Assembly (NCBI GenBank): GCA_016617785.1
Contig: JADILM010000006.1
Span: 1,116,001-1,180,000 of the forward strand
Origin: Sporobolomyces roseus
Taxonomy: Eukaryota > Basidiomycota > Microbotryomycetes > Sporidiobolales > Sporidiobolaceae
DNA length: 64,000 nt
Direction: 5' to 3'
Positions 50,541-61,667 of the stretch are shown one piece after another. The translations under genes were made by a program, and so were the position numbers. Below the pieces are notes generated by a model. The model made no database searches and was not told the DNA's origin. It worked only from the letters and a program-made list of their open reading frames with translations. The stretch's first letter is position 1, and every line of letters begins with the position of its first letter.

Positions 50541-50745
50541 CTTGCTGTGGATGGATCTTGAAAAGGTATAGGGCTTATTGAGAGCTCTGATGAGAGGTAT
50601 ACGAGCTAATCTAGCTAAATGGAGCAGGTTGAAAGCCGAAGAGAAATTATCAGAGAGAGCGAAAGTTTTGCTTGATCTTTCTGGTCTCCTACCTCTCACT
50701 TTTACTCTAGATACCCTCAGAAAGTACTCTACTAGCCTCATCAGT
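50541..50745. promoter_or_regulatory. Divergent promoter region, NTM1 / MSS51
   Basis: 205 bases between the start codons of two divergent genes. The stretch is also open on the plus strand in frame with MSS51 from 50578, so the first MSS51 ATG could lie upstream, but the sequence from 50746 looks like a proper presequence. Confidence 0.45.
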
Positions 50746-52286
50746 ATGGCTACCCGACTCAGCCATTCATCCCGGCTGTTCCGATCTACTACTTCAACTT
50801 CAACTTTCAACAACTCTCGCAGATCGCTCTTCGGATTCGGTGGGAAGAAGGCTAAAGCAACGGATAAACCCAAACCTTTACTCTCTCAAGATGACCTATT
50901 CCACCCTCTATCTCAATCACCTTTCAAAGAAATGCGAGCCAAAGGAGATCGAATTCAGCAACTCGCTTACTGCCCAGTATCACTCGAGAAGTATGGAGAG
51001 AAGAAGCACGTTCAATTCGAATGTCCCAATTGTGGATTCCCGACACATGCCAGCGAAGAAAGATGGAACGAGGATGAGAATCATGGAAGATATTGGCCAA
51101 GGTTGAGAGAGGCGAATGAAGATGAACATGACCTGAGAAGTGGAAGGGAAATGACAGAGTTCAAGTTACCAGGTATGCTTCATTTCCAACCATTAGGGAG
51201 AACCGGGACTGACGATTGGAAACGAGTGCAGCGGAACAACCTTACGAAGAAGCAGTTAGTTTCGGAAATTGGGATGTCTTCCTCTACACTCGAGGGTTCC
51301 CTTCTATCGAAACCGAACGGTCCAGACGTCACGTCAGCAAACTCCTCACTTACCCAATGTCGATCGGTTCAGTCCTTCACGAAAACTCTCCTTACACCCT
51401 TCGCAACCAACGGTTACTTCCTGAAGGTCTGCGGTCACTCGTTGGTACGCAAGAGTTCGGTCATATTCTAGCTAGCACTCCCAGATAGCTGATGTTTGAA
51501 CTTCTCGCGCAGCTCTTCGTCAATCCCTTCACCCCCCTGAACGAACGTCAGCGGCGAAAGCAGGACTCCCTCCCGCGCCCGTCCGAATCTTCATTCTCGG
51601 AGCACGAGCCGAATCATCCCTCCCCTCTCACGTCCTCCAACAAATCTCCCACCTCTTCCCAGCGATCCCCCTCCACCTCCTCTTCATCGGACCCGAAGTT
51701 CACATCCCCAACACCCGAGCCGCTTCCGAACAATCCTCCTCAGTATACGGCGTACCCTCTTACACTCGGATCGAGAGTGATGGAACGACAGTGACGAATT
51801 TAAGAGGAGATTATCAAGAAGTTCACGACGTATTGGGTCCTTTCGATCCTTACCAAGACGTATTCTTCGCTTTCTCTCCCGGATTCGGGTTCCCGGACGA
51901 AACCGACCCGCTCAAGACTCAACTCGAAACGAATTGGAACAAATCGGTCCTCTCGATCTTGGAAACGAAATGTGCACTCTTCTGTACCGGATTCAGTCCG
52001 ACTGACGTAGAGAGGGATGTGGTCGCGTTGGATAAAGCGGAAGGAATCAAGGGAGAGTTCGATTGGTTGTTGACCCCTGGGGAGAACACGTTTGGAAGTG
52101 AGAAGTGGGAAGTAGCGGAATTCGATCCGAGGGTTGCGGTTAAAACGAATTGGGGAATTTGGGGTATCAGGTAAAGCTTCCATTCTACCCTCTTTCGTTT
52201 GAGATCGTCGCTGACGTGCAATCTGACTATATAGGGGTAAACGATACGAAGTACGAGATGGAAATGTAGAGAAGGAGGAAGTTTGA
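50746..52286 (+). CDS. MSS51: Mitochondrial COX1 translational activator Mss51
   Basis: Activates translation of COX1 mRNA and binds newly made Cox1 in the mitochondrial matrix. The start MATRLSHSSRLFRSTTSTST is a good targeting presequence. The Mss51 zinc-binding region follows: LAYCPVSLEKYGEKKHVQFE and CPNCGFPTHASEERWNEDEN; the CPV and CPN motifs correspond to the Cys-Pro motifs linked to haem sensing in yeast Mss51. The C-terminal domain includes FGNWDVFLYTRGFPSIETER, LTYPMSIGSVLHENSPYTLR, VRIFILGARAESSLPSHVLQ and DVFFAFSPGFGFPDE, ending NWGIWGIRGKRYEVRDG. Four exons in phase. A start at 50578 would hide the presequence and is less likely. Confidence 0.93.
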
Positions 52287-52466
52287 GATAGTGCAAATAC
52301 CTAGGATGTATTGCGATCAAAACGACTGTGAGCGATAGAGAGAGTTTGCAGATGGAATGCGAGAGTACAGAACTACGACAAGATGAGGGATGAAGGCAAC
52401 AAGGTGATAAGAAGAGCAGGAAAGAGACGATTGCGGATGCGAGAAAAGAGAGGCTGAAATGCGGTT

Positions 52467-53929
52467 CTATCCCAGTAAGCGTAACAATCCGAAGCCCTGT
52501 AGAGTCGCTATCCTCGTCAGCCGTCGGCTTCGACGTGTGGAAAGGGGAGAGGGATGCAAACTTACGAGATTGATGAGGATTCCCAAAACGATTGCCATTT
52601 GCATCCTAAGCCAAGGGGTATCGCTGTCAGTTTTGTCCGTCATGAGATGGGCTGAAGCGAGCCCGAGAGCTTACCTTCTCGAGAATAGCTGAGTCCGGAA
52701 GAAGAATAACGGTAGGAAAGGAACGAAGAATCCAACGCAAACTCCCTTCAATAGTGTCACATAGTGTCCAGCGCCGCCTGAAACCCTGATCCGTCAATAT
52801 GCATGAGGAGGGAATGACAGAAACAAAGCAGGACTAACCTGAATCGCCAGCTGCTTCTTCTTGTCCCGTCATTCCGCTCATCCATTGTTCCTCTAGAGCT
52901 CTCTGGTGCTCGTCGTCATCCTCATCTGTGAAAAGAAGGACAGCGCTCAAGCTTGCGGCCGAGAATGGACGGTGAGCTGAAGCGAGAAACTCGCTCACCT
53001 GGATTCAGATTCCTTCGCTCCCTAAATTCGGCTCTCATATTCTCGATCTCTTCCTCCGAGAACCCAGCTTCCCGTAATCGATCAAACCCTTGTAGCGGTG
53101 TCGTCTGTTCCGTAGACTGTGAGAACAACAACTCCCCTATCAGAATTGTTCTCGACTGATAGAAAAAGCTCGTTTCGACTCACTATTGGTTGTTCAGCAG
53201 CGTTCTCCTCGTCATCAATAGCGTCTCCTACCGAGCAATGTAACCAGATCTGTTCTTCTTCCTTCCCCTCTCCTCCGACTTTCTCCTTCCCTTTCCCCTT
53301 TCCTCCGATCTCTCCTCTCTCCATCTCATCCACCTCATCCCGATCCTCTTCCTTTCCCTCCAACGCTCCCTTGACTACTCTTCCAACACTCTCCAATCCT
53401 TCTCTAACGTTGAGGTTGATCGTAGGTTGTTGGGATTGAGTGAGTTTATTTCGGTTTTGCGATAGTTGAAGAGTGTAGGGAACGAGGAATACCCCGTCTA
53501 CGATCATTCGACCCAGTTGGATTAACCGTAGTCGTCGAGGTTTGTCACCGTCATGTAAGGAATCAGGTCTGATCAATCTCAGCTACCCATGTGCGAAAAG
53601 TATCAGCTTGCGAGCGAAACCTTCAAAAAGCGCGAGCTTACTCGTTTCTTGAGATCTCTAACAGTTTCTTTGTCTGTCACCCACAGATCTGTGATATCCT
53701 GAGTAGTGCCATCCGTGAATCTGACACAGAAATTTAATCCTTTCGGACCACTTTCGCTTTTATTCAGTTCCTCATGCTGCTCGTCCTGTAAGTCCCATGC
53801 TCTAGCTTTACCCTTTGATTTTGGTGATGCTGAGATGGGGAAGGAGAGTTGAGGTGGAGGGTAAGAGGAACTGAATGATTCGATATCGTCTGAATCTGGT
53901 AATCGCGTGTAGGGATTACTCGATGGCAT
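52467..53929 (-). CDS. DSC3: Dsc E3 ubiquitin ligase complex subunit 3
   Basis: Membrane subunit of the Golgi/endosomal Dsc ubiquitin ligase, which in some fungi activates SREBP-type regulators. A ubiquitin-like domain (DUF2407) spans NFCVRFTDGTTQDITDLWVT, DKETVRDLKKR, LRLIRPDSLHDGDKPRRLRL and IQLGRMIVDGVFLVPYTLQL. A charged insert follows, then the C-terminal DUF2407_C: GFDRLREAGFSEEEIENMRA with RRNLNPG and HQRALEEQWM. Two membrane segments end the protein: HYVTLLKGVCVGFFVPFLPL and MAIVLGILINLGFGLLRLLG, the last made by splicing at CTACAG. Start is uncertain: MPSSNPYTRL at 53929, or in-frame ATGs at 53998 or 54049. About six introns. Confidence 0.88.
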
Positions 53930-54401
53930 AAGTTGAGTAGGAGCACGTCGAACTAAGCAGCAAGGGACAGGAGAGAAGAAGGGAGAGGTTCGCGTCATCG
54001 CTGCCTTTTTCAAATTCATTAAACTTGCTCCTTTCTTTCTACCACTCACTCACCTCTACCATTCGACTGATAACAGACATCCGACTAGCTCTTCTGAGGC
54101 GATACAAGCTCCACATTCGGCTCATGAACCACATTAGCGCGGGATCAGAGATGGCTGAACCAAAAAGGTCAGCCATTTCACTCATTTTGGAGAGAAGGAG
54201 GGATTCATCACACACTAAAGAGATTCGACAGCCATTCTACCTTCTACAGCTGCCATACCACTGCCACGCATTAGTACGCTGCTTCGGCTCGATTCTTCTC
54301 TTTGCTTCTTTCCTGCAACTTTTCTTACTCAACTTTCAACTTCAAGACCTAGTCTTTCGTCACCTCAAACCTCCCATCACCTCACACCCAAAACAGCCAA
54401 G
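53930..54401. other. Divergent promoter region, DSC3 / Kre9-like gene
   Basis: 472 bases between divergent starts. The left part is open in frame with DSC3 and may be its N terminus. The right part, from about 54290, is a C- and T-rich leader typical of strongly expressed fungal genes, ending in AGCCAAG before the ATG at 54402. Confidence 0.45.
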
Positions 54402-55446
54402 ATGAGATCCACCAACTTCCTTCTTTCCTCAGCGACCCTCCTAGCACTCCTCGAGTTCGCCTCGGCAACTTATTTCACTTCTCCACAAGCCTCAACCGTT
54501 TGGTCTACCGCACCCGGTCAAACCATCACTTGGTTCTTCCAGCCCGGTGGAGCTACCACTGGTGATATCGTATTGGAAGCTGTCGGTCTCAGTGGAACTG
54601 GGTGAGCATTTCTTTCGTCAAATTTCCTCTTTGTTTCTTCGCCGGATCGCTAATTCTCGCTGCGTTACATTTTGACAGCGGCTCGAGAATCACAGTAGCT
54701 TCAGCGGTGGATCTCACTACTGAGAGTCTGGTCTTCCCGGACGATATCGGACTTCGATCTAACACTGGACAATACGTTAGTTCACTCGCCTTTTCTCACC
54801 CTTGTGTCTCGTGAACTGAAGCTGACCCCTTCGAGTACATCGCTCACAGGAGCTCAAGATTGTCAACTCGCAAGATCCTTCCTTTGCCTACACATCAGTA
54901 GGACCTTTCGAGATCGACTCTTTCTCCGGTTCCGTCGATCCATCTCCCTCCTCATCCACCACGTCTCCCGCCGGATCCTCATCTACCTCCTCAGCGCCTG
55001 AACAATCACAAGGAGCTCCTAGGACAACGACGAACCCTCCAGTCTCAACAACGACTCCCGCGCTCGAAACCGTCACTCGATCTCGCACGACTTCTTCCTC
55101 CTCCTCTTCCTCGACAACTACCACTCGCCCTGTTCCTTCATCTTCTTCCTCATCAAGCACGACAACGGAGGAGGAGGAAGAAACCTCGACCTCTTCGATC
55201 GAAAGTTCAACTTCGACAACAACGAGGGAATTACAAACTTCCACGGTACTCTCGACCGCTTCTGCAGTCTTGATCACTTCTACTCTGACCTCCGATTCGA
55301 GAACTATCGCGACTGTCATCTCGGCCGCTCGACCTACTATCTCGTCTTCAAATAACACTTCGGGCGCTTCGTCGAGTTTAGTGAAGAATGGGTGGTTTGG
55401 AGTTGTAGCGGCGGGAGTGGCGATTGGTGCGGGATGGATGATGTGA
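54402..55446 (+). CDS. Kre9/Knh1-like Ser/Thr-rich GPI-anchored cell-wall protein
   Basis: Secreted, wall- or membrane-bound protein. A signal peptide (FLLSSATLLALLEFASA) precedes a Kre9/Knh1 N-terminal Ig-like domain: YFTSPQASTVWSTAPGQTIT, TWFFQPGGATTGDIVLEAVG, and a second exon FPDDIGLRSNTGQYELKIVN ending FAYTSVGPFEI. A long Ser/Thr-rich, likely O-mannosylated stalk with an acidic run (EEEEETSTSS) follows. The C terminus has the GPI pattern: a small-residue site in NNTSGASSSL, then a hydrophobic tail GWFGVVAAGVAIGAGWMM. Two introns. The role may be in beta-1,6-glucan assembly as for yeast Kre9/Knh1, but many basidiomycete copies have no tested role. Confidence 0.83.
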
Positions 55447-55794
55447 GTTTGACCGGGAGGACTAAGAACGCTGGACGGACACTACGTATATACTTTTACG
55501 ACTCTCTTATTTGTGACTTTTTCTCTCTTCGTAGCTAGGAACAGATCTGTTTTTGTTTAATTGGCTTGAGCTGAGCTCGCTATTCTACTCAAAGTGACTG
55601 CGAACGATGGGACAAGGTGTACGAGAGTGTGATATTCCGAAATACGTGCAAAGCGAAAGAAGGACAGCCTGAACCGAGTTTCGAATGCGGGTCAGCTGAT
55701 ACTCTTGTTGCCTCTATGAGTAGTGAGGAATAGTACGCACAAATAGTAGGCTACAAAGTAGCTGAAAGTAGAAGACAAAACCAGAAAATAGATT
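55447..55794. other. Convergent intergenic region
   Basis: 348 bases between the Kre9-like and first F-box gene 3' ends. Sequence is AT-richer than the genes, consistent with 3' UTRs. No gene seen. Confidence 0.4.
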
Positions 55795-57390
55795 CTACTC
55801 TCCCGAGCTTTCGTTACCCTCGTTCGACATTCTCTCTTCCGACTCTTCCTCCAGCTTCAGGTTCCCCAAACTCAATTCCAGATCCTTCTTCCTGAGAGTC
55901 AAGGCGAACCACTTGTATTCTTTCATTTCCACCTTGACTAATTCCACCTCATCCCGGTTTCGATTGAATAGGTCGATCCCGATAGGAGGAAGCTGAACGT
56001 CGTGGAGAGCAGCTAGCTGAAGAGCTTCGTGAACGTAAGAGAAGTCGAAATGATAGTAAACTTGAGCGATGGCGAGATTGTGCTTTTCAAGGACGTAATT
56101 CTTGAGGGCCTGCTTCGCTCCTGCTGTTCCTTCTATGATGACACCATTACGACGACCTGCGAGCTCGAGATTGATCAGGTCGCGCCATCGCCGTGAGCGG
56201 TCACTCCAGGTATCTTCCGTCCATCGAAAGAGTGGAAAGTCGTCGCGTTCTTGGAAAGGATTCTTCGGGTACTCGGCTACTGGGTCAAACCGTGGGTACA
56301 GAATGAAGTCTTCGTAATTGAGTGTGATGTGCTTCAAGTGTAGCAGACGATGTTTTCCCTCCATGAGCGGCAGGAGAGCTGAGATCTCGAATTCCGAATA
56401 TGCGATATCGAGAACCAGTTTGACGAGGTGCGGAAGACCGAGTAAAGCGACGGGAGTTCTACTCGTGAGGACACCGTCAGTGAGTTCGAGTGTTGTCAAA
56501 TGAGTGAAGTGCGATAGATGATCGTCTATGCCGCTGTTGTCTCCTTCTGACTTTTCTACATCAGTGCGGAGGCATAATGACTCGAGTTTAGGTTGGATGA
56601 GAGGGAGAGTGAGGCCAAAGTCATTGGTCCAAGAGGCTTCGAGCTTGAGTTCGACGAGGTTGCAGCACGCGTTGACCAGATCGACGACGGAGGGTTCTGT
56701 CGCTCCATCACCCTCAATACTGAGGCCGCTAATCCGAGGGAATACGAGGTCCTGAGTCGACGAGCACTCCATATCTTCCCACCAGTTTGTGAGTTCCAGA
56801 CTTGTGAGCGCAGGGAGAGCGCTCAACCATTCGAGTTCGTCGAGGTTGAGAAGTGTTCTTTCGAGATTGGATGGCGTCAGGAGGGAGATGTGGGTAAGAT
56901 GGCGCAAGCTGGAGTGAAAAGTTGGGACGAAGGGTACATAGGGTAGCGAAGTGTCGTAGGCGAAGTAACGGAGATTGGGGAGAAGGCGAAGAAGGTTTCG
57001 AATATTTCGAGCGGTTTCAACAGCGACTTTGTAATCGTCCTCCTCCTCTGACCATCCTTCTATTTCGAGCTTGACAACTATCTCGCCGAGTTCCTTGCGA
57101 GCAGAGAGGGCTTTCGAGAGTAGAGTGATACGTTCGTAGCCTGATAGGTAAATTTCGGAGTAGAGCGCATTCTCAAGGAAAGGACGGAGACATGACGATA
57201 GAGGCAGCGGGTGTGTTGACCATCTCGAGAAAGGACGATAAACGAGATTGAAGATATGCTGGAGTAGTTCGTTGGGAAGGGCAGAGAAGTGATCGATCTA
57301 GAGAAAGAATTTCAAGGTCAATAAGAAGCTGGAGAGTACTGCAAGATAGCTAAGGCTTACCTCAGACCTATCCTGATACACTAGCTCCAT
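55795..57390 (-). CDS. F-box protein with leucine-rich region, copy 1 of a tandem pair
   Basis: Probable SCF-type adaptor. A short first exon (MELVYQDRSE) joins the F-box IDHFSALPNELLQHIFNLVY, and a leucine-rich region follows with repeats such as LPALTSLELTNW, VELKLEASWTN, LESLCLRTDV, HLTTLELTDG and LPHLVKLVLDIA. The conserved end is VELVKVEMKEYKWFALTLRK. The frame upstream of the first exon stays open to 57741, so the start could be further up (e.g. MRWPLIEQNP), leaving a gap of about 80 bp to the neighbour. Copy 2 lies just upstream in the same direction with the same plan and end motif. Substrate unknown. Confidence 0.78.
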
Positions 57391-57821
57391 TCGAGTCGAG
57401 TCTTGAGGGCCTGTCGAGTCGAGGGGAAGAGTCGGAGATGAAGGAGGATTTTGCTCAATCAAAGGCCACCTCATTCTCAACTCATTCTCGCACAAGTTGC
57501 GTACACTGCCAGACTTGAAATGAGCGTGCAACTTACTGTTCGAGCATACCAACAGAGAGAACGAAAGAGGTGAATCTTTTTCGAAAATGCGAGAGTCTGG
57601 TGAACTCGCGATCGGCTTCACCTCATCTCGCAAGGAATCTGTAGTGCTCTCGGCTGCATCTGGGAGCGTCTGACATCTTCCTCGACCTCGAAAGGGCAGA
57701 ATAGGAGACGAAGGACGAAACAAAAGATCGTATTTCTTCAAACTATTAACGAACTGTGCTTTGTAATCGAATCTTCACTCCCATTCAAGCTATCCACTAT
57801 ACCTCTACAAGTCACTGTTCT
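57391..57821. other. Gap between the two F-box genes
   Basis: 431 bases between two head-to-tail minus-strand genes, probably the 3' UTR of copy 2 and the promoter/5' UTR of copy 1. It is open in frame with copy 1 down from 57741, so part may be coding. Confidence 0.4.
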
Positions 57822-59348
57822 TCACTCCTTCCCCCTCAACGTCAAAGCGAACCAACCGTATTCCTCCATCTCAACCTTGACCAATTCCAACTTCTTCGGA
57901 TCGATCGAGTCAATGTCGAGCTCGGGAAGGGGAAATTGATGGTCGAGGGCGAGTTGGCGAGCGTGAGGGATAGTACGGAAGCTCGAGTGGTAGAAGGCGC
58001 GAACGATAGAGAGGTTGTTGAGTTCGAGGAGGTAGGCATGAAGAGTGTCCAATCCTACGAAACAGTCTCCTTCTACAAAGATTCCATTCTCTCTCGCAAC
58101 CTTCAACATCTTCTTGAAGAGGAGCCATTCCTGAGGAGGTAGTCTTGTCACTAGCGTCGTAAACCATTCTCCGTCTTCGTCATCCAGCCAATCCTCAAAT
58201 TCTTTGCTTTTGATAGCGGACAGTCCTTCGACCGTGAATGGATTCACTCGCGTTCCTGTCGTCCCTCCAGTAACATCGAGTGTAATCCTGCGTAGGGCCT
58301 CGAGTCGAGTATGGCCGTCGACGAGGTTCAGCAATTCTTGGGCAGATACCGAATTGACCATGGACATGATGCAGAGATGTTCCAATTGAGCGAGTCCCGC
58401 GAGGCACTTGTCGAGAGCGAAAGGAAAGACGTTTGTAGCGAGCCGGAGAGAGCGGAGATGGGAGTGTTTGGCGAAGGTAGTGGGTTCGAGAAGAACGAAA
58501 GAGAACGCTGTGAGATCGAGCAATTCTAGATGGGGCTGGATGGAAGGGACAAGGTCTTCGTAGGCTGGAGGAATTGACATCGACGAGGTAATAAGGCGCA
58601 ACCTGACGAGCTTGGGACACGAGTTGATCAAAGCGAGTACGGAGATCGTGGAAATGTCGTCTCCGATAATACTGAGTCTTTCGAGAGTAGGAAAGTTGCA
58701 GTTCAGTTCCGGGCTGGCGCCAACGTCATTCTCCTCTTCGTCGTCCCATTCACTCAGCTCGAGCGTGTGAAGATTCGGGATTGTGGATAGGTAGGGAAGA
58801 ATCATGGGGTCGACGGTAGAGGAGTGGGAGGGGGTCACGGGAAGGGAGATTCTGGTGAGAGCAACGTGCGAAGGCGAGGTGATAGATTGTTGGGTTTCTG
58901 AATCTGGGTATACATCGAGTTTCAGGGTGACGAGATTCGGGAGGAGGGAGAGGAGAGAGCGAAGTTGTGCGGAACTGGCGATGCTGAGGGATTCGTTCTC
59001 GTTTGTGAGGAAGTTGGATTCAAAGATGAGGGTTTCAGTGAGGATGCCTGCCTCTGGGCGACTTTGCAGAGTCTGAAGCAGCTTGACTATCGAATCCTTC
59101 GAGCGTATCTTGATTGTGCGATAAAGTTTCGACTGATAGAACGGCTGGAAACGTTTCGACGGGGCGAGTAGTCTCACACTGATGTAGAAAGCCTCAGAGT
59201 GTACCTGGTCGAAGATGGATTGAATGATCTCGTTCGGAAGGGAGGAGAAGTGATCGATGAGAGGCTGAAGGAAGACGAGTCAGCGCGGAGAGCGAACGGG
59301 GGAGCGATGGCTGCTCACCTTGGTATGATCTGATCCCTGTAGAGCCAT
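57822..59348 (-). CDS. F-box protein with leucine-rich region, copy 2 of a tandem pair
   Basis: Same plan as the downstream gene. A ten-codon first exon MALQGSDHTK joins PLIDHFSSLPNEIIQSIFDQ, the F-box. The chain continues with LLAPSKRFQPFYQSKLYRTI and leucine-rich repeats (LRSLLSLLPNLVTLKLDVYP, LPYLSTIPNLHTLELSEWDD, FPTLERLSIIGDD, LVRLRLITSS, HSHLRSLRLATNV, LAQLEHLCIMSM). The end LELVKVEMEEYGWFALTLRG is nearly the same as in copy 1 (VKVEMKEYKWFALTLR). A further small intron after FDQ (GTACAC...GTGAG) is possible. It is divergent from UPF3 with 117 bp between starts. An SCF ligase role follows from the F-box only. Confidence 0.8.
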
Positions 59349-59465
59349 CCTCGCTGCTCTTCGATGCTCAGTAGGCGGACGGAGTGAAGGGTAGGAGGTT
59401 GACAGATGAAACGATTTCGGTTCGCTTCTTACACTTCACAACAATCTCAGTAAACTCCGACTTGG
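59349..59465. promoter_or_regulatory. Divergent promoter region, F-box copy 2 / UPF3
   Basis: 117 bases between two divergent start codons; core promoters of both genes must lie here. No motif identified. Confidence 0.45.
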
Positions 59466-61105
59466 ATGGCACCACAGAAAGCAAAGCAATCTCAATCAGG
59501 TCAGAGGCTCAAAGTTATCGTTCGACGTCTACCTCCAGATCTACCCCCCGCTGTTTTTTGGAAGACTGTTCAACCTTGGGTGCCTCAAGGTGCAGCAGAA
59601 GCGGTAGAACAGAGTGAGGACAAGGAAAACGCTGTAGCATGGAGCGTATTCAAGCAGGGCAAGGTCAGAAAGAGGTACGTCCATCTTTCCCCTCTCTCTC
59701 AGTGAACCCTGGCACTGACTCGCTCTCCTCGACCGTGTTCTTAGCGGGAAAGATAAGGATTCAGTTCATTCGAGAGCGTACATCACCTTCAAGAATCCGG
59801 ATGCATTAGTAGCATTTCATCGAGGTTACGATGGGTGGTCTTTCAAGGATAAAACTGGTTCGTTTTCGCTGATCTTCATCTAGGCTACTCTTCTCCCGTT
59901 GCTGTACTGACTGAGCCGTCGAAATATAGGTAACGTCACCCAAGCGGTTGTCGAGTTCGCACCTTATCAGAAGATGCCAACTCCTCCTTCGAAACCTGAT
60001 CCTCGACAAGGCACAATCGATCAAGGTAAGTCCCTCTTTCGCTTTCTTCGTGGCCTGCTATCAAGTGCTGATAGTTTGTTCGCCGGCATTTCTTGCCCAC
60101 TTCTCGCTGTTTACTTACAGATCCCGACTTTCTCGCATTCCAAACCGCTTTGACGGCACCTCCAGATCCAGCTGATACTCCCGCAGAACCTCGTAAGCTT
60201 TCCTACTATTCTCGAGAATCGATCGATAGTCCACTGACTCAATTGTGCTCCCAGTCCCAGATCATAACCCGAAATCGACTCCACTTCTCGAACATCTTCG
60301 CGCTCAAAAAGCTGCAACTCTCGCAACTCGCAAAGCTGCGATGGCAGCGCTCAAGAAAGGCAAAGGTGTTGCTACAGGGAACGGACGAGATGATGGAAAG
60401 GGCAAGGAAGTTGCAGACAAAGGAGGAAAGAAGACTAGGAAAGACAAGAAAGGAGGCAAAGGAGGAGGAAAGTCGAAAGAAGCGAGTAGAAGTGGGACAC
60501 CCGTCCTTTCGAATGGTATCAAGACCGCTGCCGGAGGAGGACGTATTCCTTCGGGGTCGGGAACCCCTCGTCCACTTCAACAACCAAAATCGAGGGATCC
60601 TCCCGGAGTCGTCTTTCCACCTGGTTCCTTCGGCGCACAACAAGCTGCCGCTGCGAAAGCTCAGCAAGCTGCAGCACAACAAGCCGAGAGGGTTCGACAG
60701 CAGCTCCAACGTCAACATCAGCAGACGAGTCAGGCCAATCCCGCTTCGAAATCGACAGCTTCCGATAAACCACAACCTATGATCCTCAAGAATCCAGCTC
60801 GACAGACTCCTCTTCCTTCTTCTTCCTCATCGACACCCACCTCACTCCCTTCGATGCCTCCTTCTCTCGTTAATGGTCCTCCTTCGCAAGCTATTCCAAA
60901 AGGACCGAAAGCGGATGTTGCAGGACAAAGGAGACAAGTCGGGGCAGCGATTGGAGCGGCATTGAATGACGGTGTGAATGGAGGGAATGCGAAGCGAGGG
61001 AGAGGGAGAGGCGGGGCGAGAGGGAACGGGCGAGGAGGTTCAGCGGCAAGAGGTGGGAGAGGAGGAGGGCGAGGTGGAGCAGCGGCTACGGGAGCGCCAT
61101 CGTGA
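59466..61105 (+). CDS. UPF3: Nonsense-mediated mRNA decay factor Upf3
   Basis: Bridges exon-junction or ribosome-bound mRNA to Upf2/Upf1 in nonsense-mediated decay and shuttles between nucleus and cytoplasm. The Smg4/UPF3 RNP-like domain is at the N terminus: LKVIVRRLPPDLPPAVFWKT, VQPWVPQGAA, RAYITFKNPDALVAFHRGYD, GWSFKDKTGN, AVVEFAPYQKMPTPPSKPDP, QGTIDQDPDFLAFQTALT. The remainder is low complexity: Lys/Gly-rich, Gln/Ala-rich, and an RGG-type end (RGRGRGGARGNGRGG) suited to RNA binding. Four introns. The RGG tail is an extension not found in yeast Upf3. Confidence 0.92.
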
Positions 61106-61667
61106 TCGAGATCCGCTTTCAAGTCTCGCCGTCTCAATCGGGTGCTCGTGGATTCTCGGGGTTCAAGTACCTGTCAACTTATCGCCTCGACAGCAATCAT
61201 CGACTTGCTCTCTTTCAATTGCTCCGCTCGCGAATTCGATCAGGCCACCCCTTCTTTCTACATCAACTTATCACATACCTGTCCGAAGCTGGTCTTGTAC
61301 CTCGACTCGTCGATTCGAAACGCCTTATCTCTCATCCTCTTCATCTTGTCAATCCTCATGCCATCCGCCGTTCGGGCCTTTCCTCAATCACTACTTCCCT
61401 GCCTCTGCGACTACTCACGATGCCAGCTCTAGGATTGCTTGGAGATTGGAGCAGGAGAAGGAAGGAGCAGTGAATTCGGCGAACTTTGGCTTAGTACAAT
61501 TATGAAACTTTGATCTACTTTTCCTGCGAGACCTGCTCCTTCTCAACCTTGCTCCTGTGAGTGTTCAAGCGAGACAATATTGCGAAATTCACGAAACTTG
61601 TCGTTTGACGTTCTACACTTCACCTCTCTCGCCTTCACTACATCCGGATGATTCGCCAACCCCGAAG
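61106..61667. other. Intergenic region UPF3 / mannosyltransferase gene
   Basis: 562 bases between two plus-strand genes. Overlapping open frames at 61102-61505 have no domain. It probably holds the UPF3 3' UTR and the promoter and leader of the next gene. Confidence 0.4.

Noticed and set aside
60730..61137. Minus-strand open frame opposite the UPF3 tail
   Set aside because: Pro/Ala-rich shadow of the Gly/Arg (RGG) tail; no domain.
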